From HGM04593 sp045660825 (GTDB taxonomy: Bacteria; Bacteroidota; Bacteroidia; Bacteroidales; Bacteroidaceae), in the NCBI GenBank assembly GCA_045660825.1, contig JAZREN010000045.1, positions 62,001-126,000 of the forward strand: a stretch of DNA of 64,000 nucleotides. Reading direction: 5' to 3'. The notes beneath the pieces are model-generated. The model ran no database searches, was not told the origin of the DNA, and saw only the letters and a list, made by a program, of their open reading frames with translations. A program made the position numbers and the translations under genes. Positions 33,308-42,744 of the stretch are shown one piece after another. The number at the start of each line of letters is the position of its first letter. Position 1 is the stretch's first letter.

Positions 33308-35392
33308 ATGCTGAAAGGAAAGAAAATAGTTTTGGGCGTGACCGGTAGCATTGCCGCTTATAAGGCTGCAGTGCTTGTGCGTCTGCTGGTGAAGGAGGGA
33401 GCGACTGTTCAGGTGGTTATGACACCTGCGGCAAAGGATTTCATCACCCCACTGACGATGTCTACATTGTCGGGCCGTCCGGTGATGTGCGATTTCTTCC
33501 AGAGCGAAAACGGTGCATGGAACAGCCATGTGGAACTTGGGCTGTGGGCCGATGCGATGATTGTTGCCCCCGCAACAGCGTCGACACTTGGAAAGATGGC
33601 GAACGGCGTTGCCGATAACCTGCTTGTCACAACATATCTGTCAATGAAGGCTCCTGTGTTCATTGCTCCTGCAATGGACCTTGATATGTATGCCCACCCA
33701 TCGACACAGCGTAATGTCGAGTTGTTGAAAAGCTATGGAAACCACATCATTGAGGCCACAGCGGGTGAGCTTGCAAGTCACTTGTGTGGCAAGGGGCGTT
33801 TGGAAGAACCGGAGGCGATAGTTGAGCGCATCAAAGATTTTTTTTTAGGCAGTAAGGTTTTGACAGGCAAGAAAGTGCTTGTTACTGCCGGCCCTACATA
33901 TGAAAAAATCGATCCCGTACGTTTCATCGGTAACTATTCCACAGGTAAGATGGGATTTGCCATTGCCGAAGAGTGTGCGGCACAAGGAGCTGATGTTACG
34001 CTTGTAGCCGGCCCTGTTTCTCTTGAGTGCAAGCATCCGGGAATAAAGAGAGTCGATGTTGAGTCGGCGCGCGAAATGTATGATGCGGCGATGAATACTT
34101 TCCCATCATGTGATGTGGCTGTGCTTTCGGCTGCTGTTGCCGATTATCGTCCGGCGCAGTGCGCGCCGGTGAAGATGAAGCGCACCGCCGATGACATGTT
34201 CATAGAACTCACCCCAAACAGTGATATTGCGGCATCGTTGGGTGCTGTCAAGGGTGAGAACCAGATGCTTGTGGGCTTTGCTCTCGAGACGAATAATGCC
34301 GAAGAGAATGCCCGCCTGAAACTGGAGAAGAAGAACCTTGATTTCATTGTACTCAACTCGCTCGAGGACAATGGGGCGGGCTTTGCCTGTGATACCAACA
34401 AGGTGACCATAATTGACAAACAGGGCAAGAGTGACTTCCCGTTGAAGAGCAAGAAGGATGTAGCAAAGGACATTGTTTCGCATATTGCAAAACTGTTGAC
34501 AGTGTTGGCGTTCATGCTGTTGCCGTTGACGGCAAGCGCCGAGGGTGAGGAACTCAATGCCAATGTAACGTTGAACGCATCAAAGGTGCAAGGCACAAAT
34601 ACCGAAGTCTTCACGCAACTTGAAGAGGCGTTGAAGGCTTTCATCAACGACCGCAAATGGACGCCTAATGTGTACGAGGAGGTAGAGCGCATAAACTGCA
34701 ATTTTACTTTTATTGTGAACTCTTATGCCAATGACGGCTCTTTTGACTGTTCCCTGATGGTGCAGGCTTCTCGTCCGGTGTTTGGCGCTTCATACACATC
34801 GACACTTTTTTTGTATGAGGACAAGAGCATAAAGTTCAAATACCTGCCGTTTGACCGTCTCGATTTCATTGAGGATAATCTCGACAACAATCTCACGGCA
34901 GTCGTTGCCTTTTATGTGTATATGATTATCGGCCTGGACCTGGACTCTATGGGTGAACTTGGCGGCAGTGAATTTCTGAACAAGGCGCTCACAATAGCCA
35001 ACAATGCGCAAAATCTTGGCGATGCAGGCTGGCGTGCCGGCAGTAGCAGCAATAACCGCTATTCCATAATCGACGATTATATGAACGGCGCAATGGAGCC
35101 TGTGCGCAAACTCATGTACAGATACCACCGTCTGGGTCTGGATACAATGTTCAGGAATGCCGATGGTGGTCGCAAGGCCATAACAGAGAGCATTGCCCTT
35201 TTGAAAAAGGCGTACGAAGACCGCCCAATGGCATATTTTACAAAACTGTTCACCGAATACAAGGTTGACGAAATTGTAAATGTCTATTCAAAGTGTACCC
35301 CCGAGGAGAAAAAGAGCGTGGTAGAGACATTGTCGAACATAAATCCGTCTTTGTCTTCGGAGTGGGACAAGATAACAAAAAGCAATAATTAA
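33308..35392 (+). CDS. coaBC: CoaBC phosphopantothenoylcysteine synthase/decarboxylase fused to an exported DUF4835 domain
   Basis: A 694-residue frame. Residues 1-175 are the flavin-dependent decarboxylase CoaC (GVTGSIAAYKAAVL, SHVELGLWADAMIVAPAT), residues about 185-395 the synthetase CoaB (VTAGPTYEKIDPVRFIGNYSTG), together making 4'-phosphopantetheine for coenzyme A. Without any stop the frame continues into a signal-peptide-like segment, K395 to A411 (LLTVLAFMLLPLTASA), then about 280 residues of DUF4835, normally a separate exported Bacteroidota protein encoded just after coaBC. No ATG suits a separate start except Met403 inside the hydrophobic core. Either a true fusion, internal initiation at a non-ATG codon, or a lost stop explains it. 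A strong AAAGGAG precedes the start. Confidence 0.88.
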   Translation: MLKGKKIVLGVTGSIAAYKAAVLVRLLVKEGATVQVVMTPAAKDFITPLTMSTLSGRPVMCDFFQSENGAWNSHVELGLWADAMIVAPATASTLGKMANGVADNLLVTTYLSMKAPVFIAPAMDLDMYAHPSTQRNVELLKSYGNHIIEATAGELASHLCGKGRLEEPEAIVERIKDFFLGSKVLTGKKVLVTAGPTYEKIDPVRFIGNYSTGKMGFAIAEECAAQGADVTLVAGPVSLECKHPGIKRVDVESAREMYDAAMNTFPSCDVAVLSAAVADYRPAQCAPVKMKRTADDMFIELTPNSDIAASLGAVKGENQMLVGFALETNNAEENARLKLEKKNLDFIVLNSLEDNGAGFACDTNKVTIIDKQGKSDFPLKSKKDVAKDIVSHIAKLLTVLAFMLLPLTASAEGEELNANVTLNASKVQGTNTEVFTQLEEALKAFINDRKWTPNVYEEVERINCNFTFIVNSYANDGSFDCSLMVQASRPVFGASYTSTLFLYEDKSIKFKYLPFDRLDFIEDNLDNNLTAVVAFYVYMIIGLDLDSMGELGGSEFLNKALTIANNAQNLGDAGWRAGSSSNNRYSIIDDYMNGAMEPVRKLMYRYHRLGLDTMFRNADGGRKAITESIALLKKAYEDRPMAYFTKLFTEYKVDEIVNVYSKCTPEEKKSVVETLSNINPSLSSEWDKITKSNN

Positions 35393-35400
35393 GAAGCATA

Positions 35401-37062
35401 ATGCTTAAACATATATCGATACGTAATTTTGCACTCATAGAGCGTGTGGAGGTTGATTTCTCTACAGGCTTTTCTGTCATTACGGGTGAGACCGGTCATG
35501 GAAAGTCGGTCTTTCTTGGCGCTATTTCAGTGCTTCTGGGACAACGCTCCGATGCAAAATCGGTTCGCGAAGGTGCCGACCGTTGCGTGATTGAGGGTTG
35601 CTTCGACATCTCCGGTTTTGCAATGCAGGGCTGGTTCGAGGAGAATGACCTTGATTATGACACCGAGTGTATTATCCGCCGCGAAGTGGCTGCCACAGGA
35701 CGTAGCAGGGCATTCGTCAACGACACTCCGGTGTCTGTAGCGCAGCTCAAGGAACTTGGAGCACGCCTGATGGATATCCATTCGCAGCATCAGAATCTGT
35801 TGCTTGGCGACAGGAATTATCAGCTTCGAGTGCTCGATGTCTTGTCGGACAACAAGGCAATGCTTGACGCTTATAGGCTGCAGTATGACGAACACCGCGC
35901 ATTGAACGGTGAACTGAAAAAGTTGAAGGAGGTGCTTGAGAGCAGCCGCCGCGACGAGGAGTGGCTACGTTTTCAACTCGAAGAACTCGAGGCTGCCAAG
36001 TTGGTTGAAGGCGAGGTGGAATCGCTTGAACAGGAGGTTAGCGAGCTGTCGCATGCCGAGGATATACAGGCGGCATTGTATGGTGCTTGTGCTGGAATTG
36101 ACGGCGAAGGCAACAGTCTAGTTCAGGCATTGCGCGAGTCGGCAAATGCCCTCTCACGTATATCGTCCCATTATAGCGCGGCCTCTGAGCTGGCCGACCG
36201 TCTTGAGAACTGCTACATTGAGCTCAAGGATTGCTGTAGTGAAATGGAGCAACGCGCCGGCCGTGTGCAGTATTCACCCGAAAGGCTGGAGTATGTGGAG
36301 CGCCGTCTGGCAATGATATATGATTTGCAGAAGAAACACCGTGTGGAATCGGTCGGCGAGTTGTTGGCTCTGTCGGCCTCCTTTGCCGAAAGACTCGACA
36401 GCATTGAGTGTGGTGACGACGATATCAAGGCGTTGCAGCGTCGTATAGACGCACTAGGCAAGGAGATGACAGCGGCTGCAGATGAAATTACCAAAGTGCG
36501 CAAAGCCAGTGCACAGCATCTGCAGAAGGAGATGGTGGCTATACTTGTGAATCTGGGTATGCCAATGATTCGTTTCGAGGTCGATTTTGCCGCAACAGAC
36601 AACTTTACTCCACTTGGATGCGATGTAATAACATTTCTCTTCTCGGCAAACAGCAGCAGTGCGCCACAGCCGTTGTGCGATGTGGCGTCGGGTGGTGAGA
36701 TGGCACGTGTGATGCTTGCGCTCAAGTCGCTTGTCGCATTGGGTAGCAGTCAACCTACGCTCATTTTCGACGAGGTAGATACAGGAGTGTCGGGCGTGCT
36801 TGCCGAGCGTATGGGGCGCATGATGCAGCAGATGGGCTGTGCTAACCGTCAGGTGCTCAGTATTACACACCTACCTCAGGTGGCAGCCTTGGGCTCACGT
36901 CACTACAAGGTGCACAAGGAAGAGACCGTCAATGGAACAGTAACAGATATTGTAGAACTGGAACAGCAGGAGAGGGTGCGCGAGATTGCACAGATGATGA
37001 GCGGTGAAGTGCTCACCGATGCGGCTATCAATGCGGCAAACCTTCTGTTGTCACAATCATAA
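35401..37062 (+). CDS. recN: DNA repair protein RecN
   Basis: A 553-residue SMC-like ATPase acting in recombinational repair of double-strand breaks. The N-terminal ABC half has Walker A at 29-36 (GETGHGKS); the middle is coiled coil (about 150-360); the C-terminal half has the signature SGGEMARVMLALKSL and Walker B IFDEVDTGVSG. The Walker A position 33 is His where most RecN proteins have Ala. It follows the coaBC fusion by eight bases and precedes rlmB by 12 bases, a gene order that suggests co-transcription. Confidence 0.95.
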   Translation: MLKHISIRNFALIERVEVDFSTGFSVITGETGHGKSVFLGAISVLLGQRSDAKSVREGADRCVIEGCFDISGFAMQGWFEENDLDYDTECIIRREVAATGRSRAFVNDTPVSVAQLKELGARLMDIHSQHQNLLLGDRNYQLRVLDVLSDNKAMLDAYRLQYDEHRALNGELKKLKEVLESSRRDEEWLRFQLEELEAAKLVEGEVESLEQEVSELSHAEDIQAALYGACAGIDGEGNSLVQALRESANALSRISSHYSAASELADRLENCYIELKDCCSEMEQRAGRVQYSPERLEYVERRLAMIYDLQKKHRVESVGELLALSASFAERLDSIECGDDDIKALQRRIDALGKEMTAAADEITKVRKASAQHLQKEMVAILVNLGMPMIRFEVDFAATDNFTPLGCDVITFLFSANSSSAPQPLCDVASGGEMARVMLALKSLVALGSSQPTLIFDEVDTGVSGVLAERMGRMMQQMGCANRQVLSITHLPQVAALGSRHYKVHKEETVNGTVTDIVELEQQERVREIAQMMSGEVLTDAAINAANLLLSQS

Positions 37063-37074
37063 AAAAGAACAGAC

Positions 37075-37821
37075 ATGGTAAACACAAATGAAATGATATT
37101 CGGCGTACGCGCCGTTTTGGAGGCTATTGAGGCCGGTAAGGAGGTAGATAAGATTCTTGTAAAGCGCGATTTGCAGAGCGAGTTGTCACGCGAGCTGTTT
37201 GCGGCTCTCAGGGGACGCACCATTCCTGTGGTACGTGTTCCGGTAGAGAAACTCAACCGCATTACCCGCAAGAACCACCAAGGTGTCATTGCATATATCT
37301 CGGCAGTGGAGTATGCAAGCGTGGATACATTGGTGCCTACTCTCTATGAGGAGGGAAAGGTGCCTTTCCTTGTGTTGCTCGATGGTATAACCGATGTGCG
37401 CAACTTCGGTTCAATTGCCCGCACATGTGACTGTGCCGGAGTGGATGCCATCATAATCCCTTCTCATAACAGTGTAACCGTGAATGCCGATGCGGTAAAG
37501 ACATCGGCCGGTGCATTGCACATGTTGCCTGTGTGCCGCGAGAAGAATATAACCGAGACACTCAAGTATCTCAAGGCATCGGGCATACGCATTGTCTGTG
37601 CTACAGAAAAGGGTAAGATCAACTATACACAGACCGATTTCAACGAGCCGGTCTGTGTGGTGATGGGTGCCGAGGATAAGGGTATTCCCCAGGAACACCT
37701 TGCGCTGTGCGACGACTGGGTTGCGATTCCGCAGTTCGGTAACATTGAGTCGCTCAATGTCTCTGTGGCTACCGGTGTGATTCTTTACGAGGCTGTGCGT
37801 CAACGCCACCTGAACGATTGA
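37075..37821 (+). CDS. rlmB: TrmH/SpoU-family rRNA 2'-O-methyltransferase (RlmB-like)
   Basis: A 248-residue SPOUT-fold methyltransferase likely acting on 23S rRNA G2251 (E. coli numbering). An N-terminal L30e-like substrate-binding domain (IFGVRAVLEAIEAGKEVDKI, KNHQGVIAYIS) precedes the trefoil-knot domain with motif 1 (DGITDVRNFGSIARTCDCAG), motif 2 (CVVMGAEDKGIP) and motif 3 (IPQFGNIESLNVSVATGVILYE). Length is normal. Assignment to RlmB rather than another SpoU member rests on overall pattern. Confidence 0.9.
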   Translation: MVNTNEMIFGVRAVLEAIEAGKEVDKILVKRDLQSELSRELFAALRGRTIPVVRVPVEKLNRITRKNHQGVIAYISAVEYASVDTLVPTLYEEGKVPFLVLLDGITDVRNFGSIARTCDCAGVDAIIIPSHNSVTVNADAVKTSAGALHMLPVCREKNITETLKYLKASGIRIVCATEKGKINYTQTDFNEPVCVVMGAEDKGIPQEHLALCDDWVAIPQFGNIESLNVSVATGVILYEAVRQRHLND

Positions 37822-37828
37822 TGCTGTG

Positions 37829-39508
37829 ATGAAAAGACATTTATTGATGTTCATAATGGCGCTTTGGGCGCTTGGCTCCTATGCCGACAAACTGCCCAAA
37901 GGTGTTGAAAAAGCGCGTCAGTCGGTTGCAAGTGTCGTAACCTACAAGAATGGTGTGATGTTGCATAACGGAGCGGCGGTATTCGTGGGCGAGAAGGGGG
38001 AATTCTTGTCGGCGCGTTCTCTCTTTGTCGGTGCCGACAGTGCTGTGGTAATTGACAACAAGGGCGTAGCGCGCCCGGTAAAGCACATTGTGGGTGTCAA
38101 TGAGATGTTTGACTGCATCAGGGCGTGTGTAGTGGCTGACAAGAAGCTGAAAGCATTGTCTGTTTCTGCAACTCCTGTTGTGAAGGGTGAAACCTTGTTT
38201 CAGCTTGGCTATGGAGTAGGCAAAGGTGGTTTTGTTGAGCCCGCTGATGTCGACAGGGTAGATTCCATTTACTCTTGTGCCTATTATACATTGGCTAAAC
38301 CCATGGAGCAGCGTTTCTCGGCATTGCCTTTGGTCAATGGAAACGGTGAGTTTGTTGCCGTTATGCAGGAGGCGGCAGCCGGTGACACTGTAAACAGCTA
38401 CGCTATTGGAGCGTCACTCATCTCAAAGCTGAATGTCTCAGTTCCGGTATATGGCCGCGGATATTATCCGTCAATGGGTATACGCACTGCATTGCCAACC
38501 AATAAAGAGGACGCGTTGTCATGTCTGTATATGCAGACAATTGTCGGTGACAGTGCTTCATACAAGAATGTCATTGATGATTTCATTGCCCTTTATCCGA
38601 ACTGCTACGAAGGATATATGGCAAAGGCTGAATATGATGCTGTGCTGCTGCGCGACTTTAAAGCGGCGGAGCAATCGTGGAACAAGGCTTTTAAACTTGC
38701 CGAAAAACCGGCGGAGGTGCATTTGGGAAAGGCAAAAGCACTGAATAATGTCCTTCTTGAAGGTGATTCGGTGTCGCACCCGATGCTTGCTCTTGAGAAT
38801 GTCCTTGCAGAGATAGACCAGGCTATTGCCCTTGATTCACAGTCGTTGTTCATTAACGCAAAAGCCGAGATTCTCTGTTCGCACGGACATCTTACTGCGG
38901 CAGCGATGTGTTATGAGTCGCTTTCTTCAACCGACATGCGCAGTGCCGATATATTTGCCAAAGCGTCGCAGTGTTACAGGATTGTGGGGAATTATGAAAA
39001 GTCGGTGGCAATGCTCGACAGTGCCGTGGATTGCTTTGATACGTTACAGGTGAAATCATATGCTCCTTACATTCTTACGCGTGCTCTTGTAAATGCAACG
39101 GCAAAGAAATACCGTGATGCGGTTGTTGACTACAACCGATATGAGAGCCTCATGTCGGGTTCTTTGGGAGCTGAGTTCTACTATCTTCGTGAGCAGGCCG
39201 AGTTGGATGCAAAGATGTACCAGCCGGCGTTGAATGATATTGACACAGCCATATACCTTGACCCACAGAATGTTGCCTATTATATTGAAAAGGGATTGTT
39301 GTGCTATCGTGTAAAACTCACCGATGAGGGCTTGAGGACTCTTGCCGAGGCCGAGACCATAGCTCCCGGTGTGCCCGATGTGTATTATCTTCAAGGACGT
39401 CTGTACATACAGAAAGGTGAGAATGTCAAGGCGCGTCCATGTCTTGAGAGAGCCCTTGAACTGGGACACCCCGATGCCGAGGCTGTATTGAAACTTTTGG
39501 AAAACTGA
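37829..39508 (+). CDS. TPR-repeat protein with degenerate trypsin-like domain
   Basis: A 559-residue exported protein starting at ATG 37829 (a GTG three bases upstream is in frame). A signal peptide ends near GSYA. Residues about 25-200 have the layout of an HtrA-like protease (VASVVTYKNGVMLHNGAAVFVGEKGEFLSA... in outline), but the His (usual TNxHV; here SARSLFVG) and the catalytic Ser (usual GNSGGP; here PLVNGNGEF) are missing. From about 230 onward there are TPR helices to the C-terminus. It is likely a periplasmic scaffold or peptide-binding pseudoprotease. It is followed five bases later by a Sel1-repeat gene. Confidence 0.8.
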   Translation: MKRHLLMFIMALWALGSYADKLPKGVEKARQSVASVVTYKNGVMLHNGAAVFVGEKGEFLSARSLFVGADSAVVIDNKGVARPVKHIVGVNEMFDCIRACVVADKKLKALSVSATPVVKGETLFQLGYGVGKGGFVEPADVDRVDSIYSCAYYTLAKPMEQRFSALPLVNGNGEFVAVMQEAAAGDTVNSYAIGASLISKLNVSVPVYGRGYYPSMGIRTALPTNKEDALSCLYMQTIVGDSASYKNVIDDFIALYPNCYEGYMAKAEYDAVLLRDFKAAEQSWNKAFKLAEKPAEVHLGKAKALNNVLLEGDSVSHPMLALENVLAEIDQAIALDSQSLFINAKAEILCSHGHLTAAAMCYESLSSTDMRSADIFAKASQCYRIVGNYEKSVAMLDSAVDCFDTLQVKSYAPYILTRALVNATAKKYRDAVVDYNRYESLMSGSLGAEFYYLREQAELDAKMYQPALNDIDTAIYLDPQNVAYYIEKGLLCYRVKLTDEGLRTLAEAETIAPGVPDVYYLQGRLYIQKGENVKARPCLERALELGHPDAEAVLKLLEN

Positions 39509-39513
39509 ATGTC

Positions 39514-41139
39514 ATGAACAGATACTGTGTACGTTTTCTTGTGTTTGTCGCATTCCTGTTTGCGGCGGTGAATGTTGTGGCAATGGAAACCACCGATACG
39601 GTGCGCAGTGAAGGTTATCTGAAGGGGCTTGAGGCATACAAGGCCGGTGACTATTCAAGCGCAGTTAAGTTGTGGAAGAGCGAGGCCAGGAACGGCAATG
39701 CATGGGCGCAATGCAACCTTGGCGCGTGCTACATGTCGGGTAAAGGTGTAGAACCCAATTATGACAAGGCTTTTTCGTGGTTCAGGAAATCGGCCGAGCA
39801 AGGCAATGATGTAGCTCAATGCAATATCGGCAACTGCTATCACAAAGGTCATGGTATACGCCACGATTTTTCCGAGGCGGTGAAATGGTATCTTCTCTCT
39901 GCCGAGCAAGGCAATGCAATGGCAATGACCAATCTTGGTGTCTGCTATAAGTTGGGCGAAGGTGTTGAGGCTGATAGTGCAAAAGCATTCGATTATCTCA
40001 ATTCTGCAGCCGAGAAGGGTTATCCCGTGGCATGGAACGAGGTGGGAGATTGTTTCTTCTATGGCGTTGGCGTTGCTCCAAATTCCGATGAGGCGTTTTA
40101 TTGGTATAAAAAAGCTGCAGAACAGGGTGTTGATGTAGCACAGTATAATGTAGCAATGTGCTATGCTTATGGTGACGGTGTCCTGCAAGATGAAGAGAAG
40201 GCTTTCAAATGGTTTTCGGAATCGGCAAATCAAGGGCACAGTGAAGCGCAGTATTATCTTGCCAAGTGTTACTATGATGGCGCCGGTGTAGCCAGGGATT
40301 CTGTTATGGCTGCAAAGTGGTACAAGAAAGCCGCGCTCCAGGGACATGTCGATGCCCAATATTATCTTGCATGTTGCTATTATACAGGCGATGGTGTTCT
40401 TGAAGACCACAATTTGGCGGCTCATTGGTATACCAAGGCGGCCAAGAATGGTGATGCCGATGCCATGTGTCAGCTTGCCGGCTGTTACTATTGGGGTGAC
40501 GGTGTTTCCTATGATTATGAAAAAGCAATGGAACTCTATAAAAAGGCTGCAGAACTTGGAAATGCCGAGGCTCTTTTTTGTTTGGCCGAATATCATGTAT
40601 CCGATGAAGAGGTCTTGAATTTTAAAACAGCTTTCGAGAGATATGAGAAATCGGCTGAGTTGGGCTTTGTGCCGGCATACAATAAAGTTGGTACCTTCCA
40701 TTATCTTGGAATGGTTGACAGTGTCGATTACAAGATGGCTGCCAAATGGTTCAGAATGGGCGCGGATGCCGGTGATGCCGAAGCCCAATATAATCTTGCC
40801 CAATGTTTCTATATGGGTCATGGCGTAAAGCAGAGTTACAATGCTGCGCTCCGTTGGGCGAGCAAAGCTGCCGCGCAGGGGAATGTAAATGCCCTGTATC
40901 TGCAAGGTTCAATGTATTATCAAGGAAATGGAGTACAACAGGATTACGGAAAGGCTGTGCAGTGCTACGAAAAGGCTGTGGAGAAGGAGCATGCTGCCGC
41001 GCAATACGATCTTGGAGTATGTTATTATTATGGTCATGGTGTAGCCCAAAACAAGGACAAGGCCATCAAATTGTGGAAACTATCGGCCGAACAGGATTTT
41101 GAGGATGCTGTCAAGGCGTTGAAGGAGATGAAGAGATAG
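39514..41139 (+). CDS. Sel1-like repeat protein, exported
   Basis: A 541-residue protein with a signal peptide (cleavage near VNVVAME) followed by a continuous array of about thirteen Sel1-like repeats of 36 residues, each with the core A.WY.KAAEQG..AQYNLG.CY..G.GV. The superhelical fold mediates protein contacts. It ends two bases from the convergent tilS stop, with no visible terminator between them. Paired with the upstream TPR pseudoprotease, it may act in one envelope complex; specific function unknown. Confidence 0.88.
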   Translation: MNRYCVRFLVFVAFLFAAVNVVAMETTDTVRSEGYLKGLEAYKAGDYSSAVKLWKSEARNGNAWAQCNLGACYMSGKGVEPNYDKAFSWFRKSAEQGNDVAQCNIGNCYHKGHGIRHDFSEAVKWYLLSAEQGNAMAMTNLGVCYKLGEGVEADSAKAFDYLNSAAEKGYPVAWNEVGDCFFYGVGVAPNSDEAFYWYKKAAEQGVDVAQYNVAMCYAYGDGVLQDEEKAFKWFSESANQGHSEAQYYLAKCYYDGAGVARDSVMAAKWYKKAALQGHVDAQYYLACCYYTGDGVLEDHNLAAHWYTKAAKNGDADAMCQLAGCYYWGDGVSYDYEKAMELYKKAAELGNAEALFCLAEYHVSDEEVLNFKTAFERYEKSAELGFVPAYNKVGTFHYLGMVDSVDYKMAAKWFRMGADAGDAEAQYNLAQCFYMGHGVKQSYNAALRWASKAAAQGNVNALYLQGSMYYQGNGVQQDYGKAVQCYEKAVEKEHAAAQYDLGVCYYYGHGVAQNKDKAIKLWKLSAEQDFEDAVKALKEMKR

Positions 41140-41141
41140 TT

Positions 41142-42452
41142 CTATTGTGCCCAGTGGAGCCTGATGACTGCTTTGGTTCCATCACTTACAGAGCAAAGTG
41201 CCGACGGGCGTTCGTTTACAACCCATACAATCTCTCCTGTAGCATCGGTAACTACCAATTGCATCTCTTTTTCTTTCAGGTTTTTCTTGCGGTCGGTGAG
41301 GTAGTCGCTGACAAGCTTGGTGCCGCGCATGCCGAATGGGGCAAAACGGTCGCCGTTGTGTGTGTGTCTTAATGTCAGCGGCAGATGCAACTTGTCAATG
41401 TCCAAGCAGGCAATATTGCGCTGTTTGGGGATATCTCCGTTGAATGTTGTGTGTGTGATGGTCAATGTGCCTTGTTGTGTCTCAATGCTCCCTTCTGCTG
41501 GTAATAGCACTTCAAATCTGTCGGTGCTCCTCTTCCTTATGATTATAAGTCTCTTGCGGTCTTTGATTACCTCCCACTGTGCTGCATGGAACTGTTTGCT
41601 GCCCTCGCTCGCCATTGAGTGCAGAATGTCATCTATCTGCGCACTGTTGAAACCATATGGCGACAGCATCTCGTGCAACAGTGTTGCAGGTGCAATCTCT
41701 TTTGAAAGAGCTTCGATGTCGATTTCATATCCCTGTTTCACGCGCTCTATGGCCTCTTCAATGGCATGGCGATAGATTCTTTCGGCATCACAGATGCGCT
41801 GTGCTGTTGTGGCCAGTGTGGCAAGGATAGATGGATTGATCTCGGCCAACTTGGGAATGACTTCAAGCCTAATCTTGTTGCGTGTGTAGTCACTGGTAAG
41901 GTTGGTGCTGTCGGTGACAAAATTCTCACCGCGCCATTTGAGATAATTGATGATTTCATCGCGTCCAACACATAGCAATGGGCGTATGATATGACCGTTC
42001 TTTGGTTGTATTCCCCTCAATCCTTTAATGCCGGTGCCGCGTGTAAGGTTCAACAGCATAGTCTCGGCCGAATCGTCGCGGTGGTGGGCTACAGCAATGC
42101 ATTGCGCTCCGATGGTTGTCCTGCACTCCTCGAATGCGGCATAGCGCTGCTCGCGTGCGGCCATTTCAATGGAGATACCTTTCTCCTTGGCATATGCATT
42201 TGTGTCAAAGTGTACAACATGCAGTGCGATGCCGAGTCTTTCGCACAGTGCTTTTGTGAACTGCTCGTCGCGGTCGCACTCCTGTGCCCGCAAGTGGAAA
42301 TTGCAGTGTATGGCTTCGCATTCATATCCCAATTTGCGAAGCGCTACAAGGAGGGCGACGGAGTCTGCTCCACCGCTGATTGCAACGAGCACCTTGTCGC
42401 CATGTCCAAGCAATCTGTGCTCATCAATGAATCTTTCAACCTTGTATATCAT
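41142..42452 (-). CDS. tilS: tRNA(Ile)-lysidine synthetase
   Basis: A 436-residue ATP-dependent enzyme that converts C34 of the CAU-anticodon tRNA-Ile to lysidine, allowing AUA decoding. The N-type ATP pyrophosphatase P-loop is ISGGADSVALL (residues about 26-36), followed by IHCNFHLRAQECDRDE, and the VAHHRDDSAETMLLNL motif. C-terminal TilS domains are present to normal length. The gene is convergent with the Sel1 gene and divergent from the tRNA-Cys gene. Confidence 0.94.
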   Translation of the reverse strand: MIYKVERFIDEHRLLGHGDKVLVAISGGADSVALLVALRKLGYECEAIHCNFHLRAQECDRDEQFTKALCERLGIALHVVHFDTNAYAKEKGISIEMAAREQRYAAFEECRTTIGAQCIAVAHHRDDSAETMLLNLTRGTGIKGLRGIQPKNGHIIRPLLCVGRDEIINYLKWRGENFVTDSTNLTSDYTRNKIRLEVIPKLAEINPSILATLATTAQRICDAERIYRHAIEEAIERVKQGYEIDIEALSKEIAPATLLHEMLSPYGFNSAQIDDILHSMASEGSKQFHAAQWEVIKDRKRLIIIRKRSTDRFEVLLPAEGSIETQQGTLTITHTTFNGDIPKQRNIACLDIDKLHLPLTLRHTHNGDRFAPFGMRGTKLVSDYLTDRKKNLKEKEMQLVVTDATGEIVWVVNERPSALCSVSDGTKAVIRLHWAQ

Positions 42453-42558
42453 ACTGCTATTTTAATGCGAAGATAGGATATAAATGTCTAAATCTTGGTC
42501 AATTAACCAAAATAATTGCTTAAAAATGACATATTGCCACAAAAAATGGCCTTCATTG

Positions 42559-42589
42559 TTTGTTCTTCAGAAAAAATGTCTTACCTTTG
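42559..42589 (+). promoter_or_regulatory. Consensus Bacteroidota promoter for tRNA-Cys
   Basis: TTTG at 42559-42562, a 19-base spacer, then TACCTTTG at 42582-42589: an exact match to the TTTG / TAnnTTTG consensus. The tRNA begins 36 bases after the -7 box. Confidence 0.8.
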
Positions 42590-42624
42590 TCATCGCTTAA
42601 CGCGGCATGGTCGCAAAACCAATC

Positions 42625-42696
42625 GGTACCTTGGATGAGTGGCTTAGTCAGTGGTCTGCAAAACCATGTACGGCGGTTCGAATCCGCCAGGTACCT
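42625..42696 (+). tRNA. tRNA-Cys (anticodon GCA)
   Basis: Acceptor arms GGTACCT (42625-42631) and AGGTACC (42689-42695) pair fully, with discriminator U at 42696, the Cys identity base. The anticodon loop CTGCAAA sits between TGGT and ACCA and gives GCA. The T arm is GGCGG-TTCGAAT-CCGCC. CCA is not encoded. Confidence 0.96.
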
Positions 42697-42697
42697 C

Positions 42698-42725
42698 AAA
42701 GAGCTCTAAACGGAGCTCTTTTTTT
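42698..42725 (+). terminator. Intrinsic terminator after tRNA-Cys
   Basis: Arms AAAGAGCTC (42698-42706) and GAGCTCTTT (42713-42721) around a 6-base loop, followed by Ts to 42725. It lies 20 bases before the nitroreductase start, so that gene may depend on read-through. Confidence 0.8.
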
Positions 42726-42744
42726 ATTTCTATATTTTCAGAAT

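Noticed and set aside
39655..40905. 416-codon open frame on the minus strand
   Set aside because: It is the antisense of the Sel1 repeats; repeated codon patterns keep the frame open. The plus-strand protein has a clear family and signal peptide.
42607..42744. N-terminal extension of the nitroreductase frame
   Set aside because: The extension runs through the tRNA-Cys gene and its terminator; the true start is ATG 42745.
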